Below, piece after piece: positions 1 to 7,809 of a DNA stretch of 64,000 nucleotides. A model generated the notes under the pieces. That model had not been told where the DNA came from. It saw only the letters and a program-made list of their open reading frames with translations, and searched no databases. Each line of letters starts with the position of its first letter. Position 1 is the stretch's first letter. The DNA is taken from the NCBI GenBank assembly GCA_050291725.1, contig JBNKKH010000017.1:124001-188000 (forward strand), read 5' to 3'. This DNA comes from JAAGZL01 sp050291725. GTDB taxonomy: Bacteria; Pseudomonadota; Gammaproteobacteria; Chromatiales; Chromatiaceae. Made by a program: the position numbers and the translations under genes.

Positions 1-704
1 TCACACCCCTTATGGTTTTCTATCACCACTGGGTTGAACATCAACGGTACAGCAGATGAGGCCGCAACAGCTCTAGCCACCGGGAAACTATCTATATCAG
101 AACAGAGCATATCAAAGAACTCCTGGGCAAAGGAGAAGCGGGAACCAGTGCTCAGATCTGACGCGTTTAGCAGTATCATTGGAACGCCATGTCGACGCAT
201 ATCAGAAAATGTGGCATTACCAAACAACTTTTCCTGATAATACTCCACAGCCATTTGTGTGCGTTCTTTGCCGGTGAACCAACGCGAAGGACTCATAAAG
301 CCATGCATCAACTCCTGTTCAACATCTGCCCTGAGAAATTTATCTTCAAAATCATCAAATATTTTATCGCCATAAACCCCGTAATATGCAGCGGTGAAGC
401 TGCCACCAGAAACAGAGCTGATTACATTTACGTAATCCAGCAGACGTCGTGACTTACCGTTAACGGTGACCATGGTATCGCGCAATTCGAGCAATACGCC
501 ATAAGAGAGAGCAGAAGCGCGGATGCCACCCCCGGAAAAGCTCATAATTATGCTCAAATCGGCATATGGTCGGTTGCGGAGTATATCTATCATGGAATAG
601 TCTGCATGTGCAGGCAATACAGTCTGCGGCCTATTCGGGATAATGCTTTGACTAGCACATCCAACCAGAACGATTATCAGCAATAAAAGAGATATAAGAC
701 GCAA
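1..704 (-). CDS. patatin-like phospholipase lipoprotein (3' end outside the window)
   Basis: An open frame on the minus strand runs from about 704 to the window edge, 234 codons without a stop. The start appears to be TTG at 704; an in-frame TAG lies at 710-708, so only TTG or the ATT before it can start the frame. The first 20 residues form a hydrophobic signal ending in the lipobox LVGC, so the product should be a lipidated envelope protein. Residues around 50 carry SFSGGGIRAS, the patatin oxyanion-hole motif, and around 90 comes SSVSGGSF, the GxSxG nucleophile elbow. Family knowledge: patatins are Ser-Asp lipid acyl hydrolases. The Asp motif of the dyad would lie beyond the window. The substrate is unknown. 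Family assignment is secure; the start codon is less so. Confidence 0.85.
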   Translation of the reverse strand, partial: MRLISLLLLIIVLVGCASQSIIPNRPQTVLPAHADYSMIDILRNRPYADLSIIMSFSGGGIRASALSYGVLLELRDTMVTVNGKSRRLLDYVNVISSVSGGSFTAAYYGVYGDKIFDDFEDKFLRADVEQELMHGFMSPSRWFTGKERTQMAVEYYQEKLFGNATFSDMRRHGVPMILLNASDLSTGSRFSFAQEFFDMLCSDIDSFPVARAVAASSAVPLMFNPVVIENHKGC

Positions 705-1057
705 AATCTAGAACCCAAAAAATACACTTCAAACTTATTTAGCTGATCTACTACAAAGAATCAGCACTTATGCTACTGCTATATCGAGCATACTTGACCA
801 TTTCACAGCGACTATAACATGAACCAACATATCAGTTTTTGTCTACATAACAGCATGAATTAACACAATTTTGCTAGAGTTGATGGCAATTAAGTTATAA
901 CAACAACGATCATTTGCTATGCATATCCTGTCCAGCCTGATCCGACACCGCTCCGTAGTATTTGTTCAATAAAGTTAGCCTGTTCCTATGGGCTGAGGTC
1001 AGCTAGAATCATATCCATCACCATATAATAAAGTCTAATTAACCAAATTCGCCTTTT
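705..1057. other. Divergent intergenic region between the patatin gene and mltF
   Basis: No credible gene was found. A perfect TATAAT hexamer at 1024-1029 lies about 29 bases before the mltF start and is the best -10 candidate, but no good -35 sits at the right spacing. TTGATGGCAATTAA at 880-893 resembles an FNR half-site pair with one mismatch, but it is far from any gene start. Confidence 0.4.
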
Positions 1058-2464
1058 ATGCGCTATTGCTACGCCTCAATCCTGATGCTGCTTTTGGTTG
1101 CAAGTTGCAGCTTTCCCCCTCCCCTGCTTGAACAGATAAAGCAGAAAGGAGAGCTGATTGTTCTCACCAGAAATAGCGCCACAACATACTATGAAGGTAA
1201 AGATGGACTGACGGGCTTTGAGTATGACTTGGTTAAGATGTTTGCTGATGAGCTTGGGGTAAAAGTTAAGTTTATAGTCCCGAACCGGTTCAACGACACT
1301 CTTCCTATGTTAATAAATGGTGAAGCTCATCTCGCAGCCGCAGGGCTAACCATAACACCCAACCGCAAAACCATGGTTAGGTTTTGCACCCCATATCAAA
1401 GCATAACCCAGCAACTTGTTTACAAGATGGGCAACAAAAAGCCACGGAATCTAGAAGATACTATTGGCAGCCTGTTTGAAGTGGTTGCAGGCAGCAGCCA
1501 TGAAGAAGAGCTACTACGGCGCAAGCAACAAAACCCTGATCTTGACTGGATTGCCAATCACGAGCTTGGCAGCGAAGAGTTGATAAATCTGGTTTGGGAA
1601 GGAGTAATTGACTACACCATTGCTGACTCAAATGAAGTTTCGGTTAACAAACGTTTCTATCCTGAACTTAAAGTCGCCTTTAACCTTACAAAACCGGAAG
1701 AGCTGGCCTGGGCTTTCCCGCACGCCGAGGACTCCAGCCTATATGATGCAGCCATAGATTTTTTCCAGCGCCTAAAAAGTGCCGGGAAACTAGATCATTT
1801 AATGGAGCGCTATTACGGTAAAACGGTAAATATAGGATTTGTTGGCACCAACACGTTCAAATTTCATGCTGAACTACGCCTGCCAAAATATGTTAATTAC
1901 TTTAAGCAAGCTGCAAAAGATAATAATTTCGATTGGAAACTGCTGGCGGCTTTGGCCTATCAAGAGTCACACTGGGACCCTACAGCTACATCGCCAACCG
2001 GGGTGCGTGGAATTATGATGTTAACCTCCAATACGGCTAAAGAGCTAAATATAGAGAACCGAGAAGATCCCAAACAGAGCATTTTTGGTGGTGCCAGATA
2101 CCTTAGAATACTTAAGGGAAGACTTCCCAAAAGAATCAAAGGAAAAGACCGTCTATGGCTGTCACTGGCAGCATACAACGTGGGCTTAGGACATCTGGAA
2201 GATGCGCGCATAATAACCCAAAGACATGGTGGCAACCCAGACAGATGGGATGATGTGAAAACCTATCTTCCTCTACTCAGCCAGGAGAAATACCACAAAA
2301 AAACCAAACATGGCTATGCGAGGGGACGTGAACCAGTAACCTATGTGGAAAATATCCGCACCTACCTCAATCTATTAACATGGCTCAATCAACAGAAGGT
2401 TGAAAACAGTAATAAAGAGCAACCATATACACCCCTGTTGCCTTCATCATCTTCAGCACTCTAG
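1058..2464 (+). CDS. mltF: membrane-bound lytic murein transglycosylase F
   Basis: MltF cleaves the beta-1,4 bond between MurNAc and GlcNAc in peptidoglycan, forming 1,6-anhydro-MurNAc ends. The 468-residue protein has the diagnostic two-domain layout. A periplasmic solute-binding (SBP_bac_3) domain spans about 25-265, with GFEYDLVKMFADELG as a typical segment. A C-terminal SLT lysozyme-like domain starts near 290, with catalytic Glu303 in AYQESHWDP and the following TGVRGIMMLT. The N-terminus has a short hydrophobic signal ending VASC, which fits a lipobox and outer-membrane anchoring. No strong ribosome-binding site precedes the ATG, but the signal peptide supports this start. It converges on tadA with one base between stop codons; mltF-tadA adjacency is common in gammaproteobacteria. 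Confidence 0.95.
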   Translation: MRYCYASILMLLLVASCSFPPPLLEQIKQKGELIVLTRNSATTYYEGKDGLTGFEYDLVKMFADELGVKVKFIVPNRFNDTLPMLINGEAHLAAAGLTITPNRKTMVRFCTPYQSITQQLVYKMGNKKPRNLEDTIGSLFEVVAGSSHEEELLRRKQQNPDLDWIANHELGSEELINLVWEGVIDYTIADSNEVSVNKRFYPELKVAFNLTKPEELAWAFPHAEDSSLYDAAIDFFQRLKSAGKLDHLMERYYGKTVNIGFVGTNTFKFHAELRLPKYVNYFKQAAKDNNFDWKLLAALAYQESHWDPTATSPTGVRGIMMLTSNTAKELNIENREDPKQSIFGGARYLRILKGRLPKRIKGKDRLWLSLAAYNVGLGHLEDARIITQRHGGNPDRWDDVKTYLPLLSQEKYHKKTKHGYARGREPVTYVENIRTYLNLLTWLNQQKVENSNKEQPYTPLLPSSSSAL

Positions 2465-2465
2465 C

Positions 2466-2945
2466 TTAGTTGCCTGCATTACCATTTTTTCTACGTTGTC
2501 GGAAAAATAGCCGCAAGATATCTCCACACTCCTGCTCCATAACCCCTCCTACACAATTGAGGCGATGATTAAAACGATCATCCGGAGGTAACAAATTAAA
2601 CACGCTGCCAGCGGCTCCCCCCTTTGGGTCATAAGCCCCAAACACAACTCGACCTACCCTGGCATGGATAATTGCGCTAGCACACATAGGGCACGGCTCT
2701 AGTGTCACATACAGAGTACTTTCTGGTAACCGGTAGTTTTGCTGATTAACTCCAGCATCACGCAAAGCGATAATCTCAGCGTGCGCTGTGGGATCATTGC
2801 TGCCAATTGGGCGATTCCAGCCCTGACCGATAATCTCATCACTCTTTACAATAACCGCACCAACCGGAACTTCATCTTCATCCTCAGCTTTATTAGCCAA
2901 ACTAATTGCCAGTTGCATCCACTTCAGATCATTTGAATCAGCCAT
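2466..2945 (-). CDS. tadA: tRNA-specific adenosine deaminase
   Basis: TadA deaminates adenosine 34 to inosine in tRNA-Arg(ACG), an essential wobble modification. The 159-residue length is normal for the family. The zinc site is complete: His55 and catalytic Glu57 in TAHAEI, and Cys85 and Cys88 in PCPMC. The conserved FGAYDPKGGAAGS segment follows. The gene converges on mltF with almost no spacer, so any terminator must lie inside coding sequence. The upstream region is shared with the octaheme cytochrome operon that runs the other way. Confidence 0.96.
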   Translation of the reverse strand: MADSNDLKWMQLAISLANKAEDEDEVPVGAVIVKSDEIIGQGWNRPIGSNDPTAHAEIIALRDAGVNQQNYRLPESTLYVTLEPCPMCASAIIHARVGRVVFGAYDPKGGAAGSVFNLLPPDDRFNHRLNCVGGVMEQECGDILRLFFRQRRKNGNAGN

Positions 2946-3055
2946 CTACGAGCTATTACTCCGCTTATTCACACCAATTTACGCATTGTCACACAATATA
3001 ACGCATTGAAAAATAAACAGTAACCACATTTTTCACAGCACTGCTTGTGCGTAAG

Positions 3056-3097
3056 TTGAGAATAATCAATTAATTATAGATATAAACTGTATATTAT
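3056..3097 (+). promoter_or_regulatory. FNR/ANR-type class II promoter of the first octaheme operon
   Basis: TTGAG-AATA-ATCAA at 3056-3069 matches the FNR consensus TTGAT-N4-ATCAA with one mismatch. A -10-like TATTAT sits at 3092-3097, predicting a start near 3104, which puts the FNR box centre at about -41.5. That is the standard class II activation position. The geometry is measured from the sequence; the regulator is inferred. Confidence 0.55.
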
Positions 3098-3127
3098 TAT
3101 TTTATTATGTATTAATGGTATAGATTG

Positions 3128-4711
3128 ATGAAAAACTTAATTTCCCTCTCATTATTAGGGCTTCTGCTACTGAATAGCGGACTGGCTACTGCCTCTACAG
3201 CTGATCACAGCGAATTTGAGGAGCTTAAAGGCCCATTCGCCAGCGGACCAGAAGTAACTCAGGCTTGTATCGATTGCCACAATAAAGCCTCCGATGAATT
3301 CAAACACAGCATACACGGAACCTGGGAGTACAGTCACCCCAAGACCGGCCAAAAACTGGGCAAAAGAACGGTCATAAACGCCTTCTGCGGCAATGTGGTA
3401 TCGAATGAGCCGCGCTGTACCAGCTGTCACGCCTCATACGGCTGGAAGGATATGACCAAAAAGCCACCCTCTGCCACCGATGATGCTAAAGTGGATTGCT
3501 TGGTGTGTCACGATACTACTGGGACCTATTCCAAGTGGCCCACTGGTGCTGGTCACCCACTCTACGAACCAATAACCAAGAAAGGCAAAACTCACATGCC
3601 GCCAGATCTGGCCAAGGTTGCACAGAACGTTGGCTTGCCTCAACGCGAGAACTGTGGTTCATGCCATTACTATGGCGGTGGTGGTGATAACGTAAAGCAT
3701 GGCGATCTCTCATCGGCCCTAAATCAGCCGACTAAAGATGTGGACGTGCATATGGATAAGGACGGCCTCAACTTCACCTGTAGCAAATGCCATGTTACTA
3801 AAGATCATAAGTGGGCTGGAAGTCACTACAATCTGCAAGCTACAGATAAAGAGGGCACCGGAAAACCGGGAGAGCGTCGCAACTCAGCCAGTTGCGAGAG
3901 CTGCCACGGCTTGGAGCCCCATCCAAAGGACAAGGTTGTAGGTCTGAAGCTCAACCACCATGTGGAACGAATAGCCTGTGAGACCTGCCATATTCCAGAG
4001 TTTGCCAAAGGCGGCGTTGCCACCAAGACCTTTTGGGACTGGTCCAAGGTAGATAAAACTGGCAAAACCGGAGAAGGCATCGAAGACTACGTTCAAGGTG
4101 ACGGGAAACATCGCCACGGCTATCTGAAACATAAGGGTATTTTTAAGTACGGCGAAAATGTTAAACCACACTACGCCTGGTTCAATGGTGTAATCGAGTA
4201 CAGCAACACCGATCGCAAAATTGACCCAAGCAAAGTAGTAGAGGTTAACATTATCAACGGCTCACATGATGACCCTGATTCACGTATCTGGCCATTCAAA
4301 CGCATGGAAGGTAGACAAGCATACGACAAGGTAAACAAGAACCTGGTATATACCAATGTGTGGGGTCCGAAAACCGATACCGCCCTGTGGACCAACTTCG
4401 ATTGGCAAAAATCTATAACTGCCGCTATGTCTAAAGCTGGCAAACCTTACAGCGGTGAATTTGGCTTTGTCGACACCTATATGTACTGGCCCACTAACCA
4501 TATGGTGGCATCCAAAGATAAAACTTTGGAGTGTGAGGAGTGTCATGCCAAAGAGGGACGACTCAAGGATCTTGAAATACCTTACATGCCTGGCACAGGC
4601 AAGACTAAAAGTCTAGACCTACTCCTCATACTGGCTGTATTAGCCACGCTAGCTGGAGTTTTTGGTCACGCCGTAATTCGCACGGTAACAGGTTTAGCGA
4701 GGAAGAAATAA
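3128..4711 (+). CDS. tetrathionate-reductase-family octaheme c-type cytochrome, membrane-anchored
   Basis: The secreted 527-residue protein has a signal peptide (cleavage near ATAS, residues 20-23) and exactly eight CxxCH heme sites: CIDCH (47-51), CTSCH, CLVCH, CGSCH, CSKCH, CESCH, CETCH and CEECH (about 469-473). This count and the spacing match the octaheme tetrathionate reductase family. Enzymes of this family reduce tetrathionate in vitro and can also act on nitrite and hydroxylamine, so the physiological substrate stays open. Unlike the soluble Shewanella enzyme, this one ends in a hydrophobic helix (about 495-517) and a basic tail, so it should be tethered to the inner membrane facing the periplasm. 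ATG at 3128 is preferred to the TTG one codon earlier. The stop overlaps the next start as TAATG, which indicates translational coupling to its cytochrome b. Confidence 0.88.
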   Translation: MKNLISLSLLGLLLLNSGLATASTADHSEFEELKGPFASGPEVTQACIDCHNKASDEFKHSIHGTWEYSHPKTGQKLGKRTVINAFCGNVVSNEPRCTSCHASYGWKDMTKKPPSATDDAKVDCLVCHDTTGTYSKWPTGAGHPLYEPITKKGKTHMPPDLAKVAQNVGLPQRENCGSCHYYGGGGDNVKHGDLSSALNQPTKDVDVHMDKDGLNFTCSKCHVTKDHKWAGSHYNLQATDKEGTGKPGERRNSASCESCHGLEPHPKDKVVGLKLNHHVERIACETCHIPEFAKGGVATKTFWDWSKVDKTGKTGEGIEDYVQGDGKHRHGYLKHKGIFKYGENVKPHYAWFNGVIEYSNTDRKIDPSKVVEVNIINGSHDDPDSRIWPFKRMEGRQAYDKVNKNLVYTNVWGPKTDTALWTNFDWQKSITAAMSKAGKPYSGEFGFVDTYMYWPTNHMVASKDKTLECEECHAKEGRLKDLEIPYMPGTGKTKSLDLLLILAVLATLAGVFGHAVIRTVTGLARKK

Positions 4712-5385
4712 TGGCTATACATACTATTCGCGTTTTCCCGATTTTTGAACGCATCTGGCACTGGGGTCAGGCGCTCTCTATTTTTATTTTGATCTTTACC
4801 GGTCTGGCGGTTCATGGCACCCATAATTTGATCCCATATGGCCTGGCAGTAACTGTCCACACCATTGTAGCCTTGGTGCTGCTGGTACTATGGGCCTTCG
4901 CTACATTCTGGCTGTTAACTACCGGTGAAATTAGCCATTTTGTACCAACCATGACCGCACAGTGTCGAAGAAATCTCTTTTCGGTGGCACGTTACTACGC
5001 CTTTGGCATCTTTAAGGGAGAGCATCATCCCTATCAAAAGACTATGTTGCGTAAACATAATCCACTGCAGGGAGTAACCTATCTGCTATTGAAAATCATA
5101 GTTTTTCCAGCTATCTGGATATCGGGCATCGCCTATCTTCTGTTCAGTATCGGGCTGGTAGATTTCTCTGGTGTTGTCAGTCACGGCCTGATAGCAACAA
5201 TCCATATTGTCGCTGCTTTCATTATTGTGATATTCGTTATTTTGCATGTCTATCTGCTGACCACAGGGCACTCCTTCAAGGAACACTTGATGCCCATGAT
5301 CAACGGCAAAGATAAAGTTGATCTAACCAAAGAGCAGTACGATTATCTGGTATCTAATGAGCCAAATAAGCTAAATCTGGACTGA
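4711..5385 (+). CDS. cytochrome b561-type quinone-linked membrane subunit
   Basis: The 224-residue protein has about four transmembrane helices and histidines in helix positions (RIWHWGQ, TVHTIVAL, TIHIVAAF, ILHVYLL), typical of the di-heme cytochrome b subunits of formate dehydrogenases, Ni-hydrogenases and thiosulfate reductases. It begins inside the stop codon of the octaheme gene (TAATG) and very likely passes electrons between that cytochrome and the quinone pool in the inner membrane. A close paralogue occurs at 48630-49298 in the same arrangement beside a second octaheme gene. The direction of electron flow cannot be told from sequence. A hairpin terminator follows about 60 bases after the stop. 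Confidence 0.88.
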   Translation: MAIHTIRVFPIFERIWHWGQALSIFILIFTGLAVHGTHNLIPYGLAVTVHTIVALVLLVLWAFATFWLLTTGEISHFVPTMTAQCRRNLFSVARYYAFGIFKGEHHPYQKTMLRKHNPLQGVTYLLLKIIVFPAIWISGIAYLLFSIGLVDFSGVVSHGLIATIHIVAAFIIVIFVILHVYLLTTGHSFKEHLMPMINGKDKVDLTKEQYDYLVSNEPNKLNLD

Positions 5386-5445
5386 ATCGAGTTCAACAAT
5401 AGCAGTGTAATCTGCTCATTTAGATAGAAATAATAAGCAGCATAG

Positions 5446-5479
5446 ACCTTGCTCTGTCGTAATGGCAGAGCAAGGTTTT
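5446..5479 (+). terminator. Rho-independent terminator after the first octaheme operon
   Basis: Perfect 11-bp stem ACCTTGCTCTG (5446-5456) with CAGAGCAAGGT (5466-5476), 9-base loop, followed by a short T run. Confidence 0.8.
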
Positions 5480-5562
5480 GCCATTTTCTGTTTATAAACG
5501 TCCCTCATTACCATGCCGTTTGCATGGTTTGTTGCCACTCAAAAATATTTTCAATTTAATAC

Positions 5563-5589
5563 TAAAGATTTTACATCAGTAACCGATAG
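5563..5589 (+). promoter_or_regulatory. Sigma-28 (FliA)-type promoter of the chemoreceptor gene
   Basis: TAAAGATT (5563-5570), 11 bases, then ACCGATAG (5582-5589). The consensus is TAAAGTTT-N11-GCCGATAA, so both boxes and the spacing fit. It lies about 45 bases upstream of the chemoreceptor start. Flagellar-class regulation is therefore likely. Confidence 0.6.
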
Positions 5590-5631
5590 CCTGAACGTGC
5601 ATCTGCAACTACTCACCTAAGGAACATCGGT

Positions 5632-7278
5632 ATGTCTTGGTTCAATAATCTAAAATTCAAATGGAAACTCTTGCTCCCAATCTCCATTCTAGCAATCGTC
5701 TTGGCGGTACTAGCTATAATCGGTTTAAATCAGATTTCCAATCTGAGTAACGACACCTTCAAGTTGGGTGACACATATATACCTAGTCTCAACTACCTGT
5801 TACAGGCGGACAGAGATCTACAGCAAGCACTTGTGGCCGAACGCAGCCTGATCGCAGCAACTAATGGAACCTCTCTATACAAAGAGCTTCTCAAAGATCA
5901 CGCCGATAATGTAGATCAAGCAGAAAGGCGTGCAGGCAAGTTTTTCGATACCATCCAGTCTGAGTCGCTTCGTGCGCACAAAGATGAGTTTACGAAAAAA
6001 ATAGATGAGTGGAAGCAGAGTACCGCCAAAGTATTGCAACTTGCTGCAAGAGGAGACGAGTTCTCTAAACAAGAGGCGATAGAACTTAGTTACGGTAAGT
6101 CCAGCAAAGATTTTGAAACTGCCAGAGGTGTTCTCGACAAATTGACCGAGGCTTTGGTTAAAGATTCTGCTACTGCCGCTGATAACGCCCATACAACCAG
6201 CAGTTCAGCCAAGAATACTCTCATTGTCACTCTGCTGTTAGGACTGGCCATCTGTCTAGCCATAGCTTTATTCTTCCCTCCTATGGTCACAAAGCCAATT
6301 AATCGAGCAAACACCACCCTCAGCAATCTGGCAAGCGGTGAAGGCGATCTTTCCTTAAGGATCGAAGTAGAGGGTAAAGATGAAATAGGAGCACTTGCCA
6401 GCAGCCTCAACCAATTTCTCGACAAACTACACAACTTGATCTCTAAACTGGCCAATACCTCATCTCAGGTAAGCGAGTCTGCCAGCGAACTATCTAATTT
6501 AAACACGCTCGCACAAAACAAGATTGTCACTCAACACTCATCCATTGATATGGTAGCCACCGCCATGAATGAGATGTCAGCCACCGTTCAGGATGTAGCC
6601 AAGAGCGCAAGCGTTGCAGCAAGTGCGGCACAAAAAGCGGACAAAGATGCGCAACAAGGTAAGGAGTTGGTGAATACCTCAGCAGAATCTATCCAAGAGC
6701 TGGCCAAGGACGTAGACCGCGCCGCAGATGCCATTAACGCCTTGGCAGAGGATACCGAAGCTGTGGGAACGGTATTGGATGTAATCAGAGGAATCGCCGA
6801 GCAGACCAACCTACTGGCACTAAACGCCGCAATTGAAGCTGCCAGGGCTGGGGAACAAGGACGCGGCTTTGCCGTAGTCGCTGATGAGGTGCGCACGCTT
6901 GCAGGACGTACCCAAGAATCCACTACAGAAATTCAGGCCATCATTGAGCGTTTGCAGGGTCGTGCACAAAATGCAGTTTCAGTGATGGATACTGGCAAAA
7001 CAAATGCTCAGACAAGTGTAAATCAAGCAGAGTTAGCAGGTGAGTCTCTTGTTGCAATTACCGACGCTGTAACCTCAATCAGCGACATGAATACACAAAT
7101 AGCCAGTGCTGCTGAAGAGCAAAGTAGCGTGTCCGAGGAGATCAATAGAAATATTGTTGAAATCAGCACAGCCGCGGACGAAACGGCCCAAATATCTTCT
7201 AACGCGTTACAAAATAGTCAAACAATGACTGACCATGTCCAGAGTCTGGATCAGATCGTAGGCAACTTTAAGTTGTAG
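5632..7278 (+). CDS. methyl-accepting chemotaxis protein
   Basis: A 548-residue chemoreceptor that would sense a periplasmic ligand and control CheA through CheW. Order of parts: transmembrane helix at about 12-31; a periplasmic helical domain of the four-helix-bundle type (32-193); second helix at about 195-218; HAMP (about 220-270) with LSNLASGEGDLSLRI; then the cytoplasmic coiled coil. The signalling hairpin tip is intact (EQTNLLALNAAIEAARAGEQ, about 389-408). No PAS, Cache or CheW-binding pentapeptide was seen. AAGGA ten bases before the ATG supports the start. The gene stands alone, with a sigma-28-like promoter. The ligand is unknown. Confidence 0.93.
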   Translation: MSWFNNLKFKWKLLLPISILAIVLAVLAIIGLNQISNLSNDTFKLGDTYIPSLNYLLQADRDLQQALVAERSLIAATNGTSLYKELLKDHADNVDQAERRAGKFFDTIQSESLRAHKDEFTKKIDEWKQSTAKVLQLAARGDEFSKQEAIELSYGKSSKDFETARGVLDKLTEALVKDSATAADNAHTTSSSAKNTLIVTLLLGLAICLAIALFFPPMVTKPINRANTTLSNLASGEGDLSLRIEVEGKDEIGALASSLNQFLDKLHNLISKLANTSSQVSESASELSNLNTLAQNKIVTQHSSIDMVATAMNEMSATVQDVAKSASVAASAAQKADKDAQQGKELVNTSAESIQELAKDVDRAADAINALAEDTEAVGTVLDVIRGIAEQTNLLALNAAIEAARAGEQGRGFAVVADEVRTLAGRTQESTTEIQAIIERLQGRAQNAVSVMDTGKTNAQTSVNQAELAGESLVAITDAVTSISDMNTQIASAAEEQSSVSEEINRNIVEISTAADETAQISSNALQNSQTMTDHVQSLDQIVGNFKL

Positions 7279-7809
7279 GCTATGCCAATAAAGCTATAAG
7301 AATTGGTATAAATGATGTTACTGCTATCCCTTTAGCTTTTTACAACGACACCCACTTATCGGAATCTTGCTGATTCCGATAAGTGGGATCAGATCGCAGC
7401 AGCTCTTTCTAACTGCGTTCTTCCAACAGGTTAAGTTGCAACAACCGCAAAATATGCCGCAGACTTTTGCTTAACTTCGACTTAAGCTTGATAAAGGACA
7501 GCAGTAACTTTAGCATTTACGAAAATATCCCAACATAATAATCCAGGCTTGTTTTCCTTTTCTGATCAATTAGTTATAGTCAGACTCATTAAATAAATTA
7601 CAGTTAAATAAGGCCTTTTTGTTTTACAGTTAAAGGGACAGCAGCGATTGAAGATCATTAACAGAAAATCATTAACAAAAGACATGGATAATAGGCTCGA
7701 TTTCAATATAATGGATCGCAATTAACCTTTTACTCACACCTCTAGTATTGAAGATTAGGATTGATGCAGAGGGCAGGTAACCATAATTAGACTGCGGACA
7801 TAAAAACAG
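7279..7809. other. Intergenic region between the chemoreceptor and nhaD genes
   Basis: No gene with coding character was found. Contents: a perfect 16-bp palindrome (listed separately), a smaller inverted repeat GCTTAA/TTAAGC near 7469-7491, and two direct copies of ATCATTAACA near 7655 and 7668. The AT-rich last 200 bases probably hold the nhaD promoter, but no hexamer pair stands out. Confidence 0.4.
7351..7387. repeat. Perfect 16-bp inverted repeat (hairpin)
   Basis: CCCACTTATCGGAATC (7351-7366), loop TTGCT, then its exact complement (7372-7387). No T run follows on either strand, so it is not a standard intrinsic terminator. It could be an mRNA-end stabiliser, a factor-assisted terminator or a protein site. 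Confidence 0.7.

Noticed and set aside
34..452. Two short plus-strand open frames opposite the patatin gene
   Set aside because: They lie antisense to a frame with clear lipobox and patatin motifs and have no ribosome-binding site.
880..893. FNR-like TTGATGGCAATTAA upstream of mltF
   Set aside because: One mismatch, but about 165 bases from mltF with no supporting -10 at the right distance.
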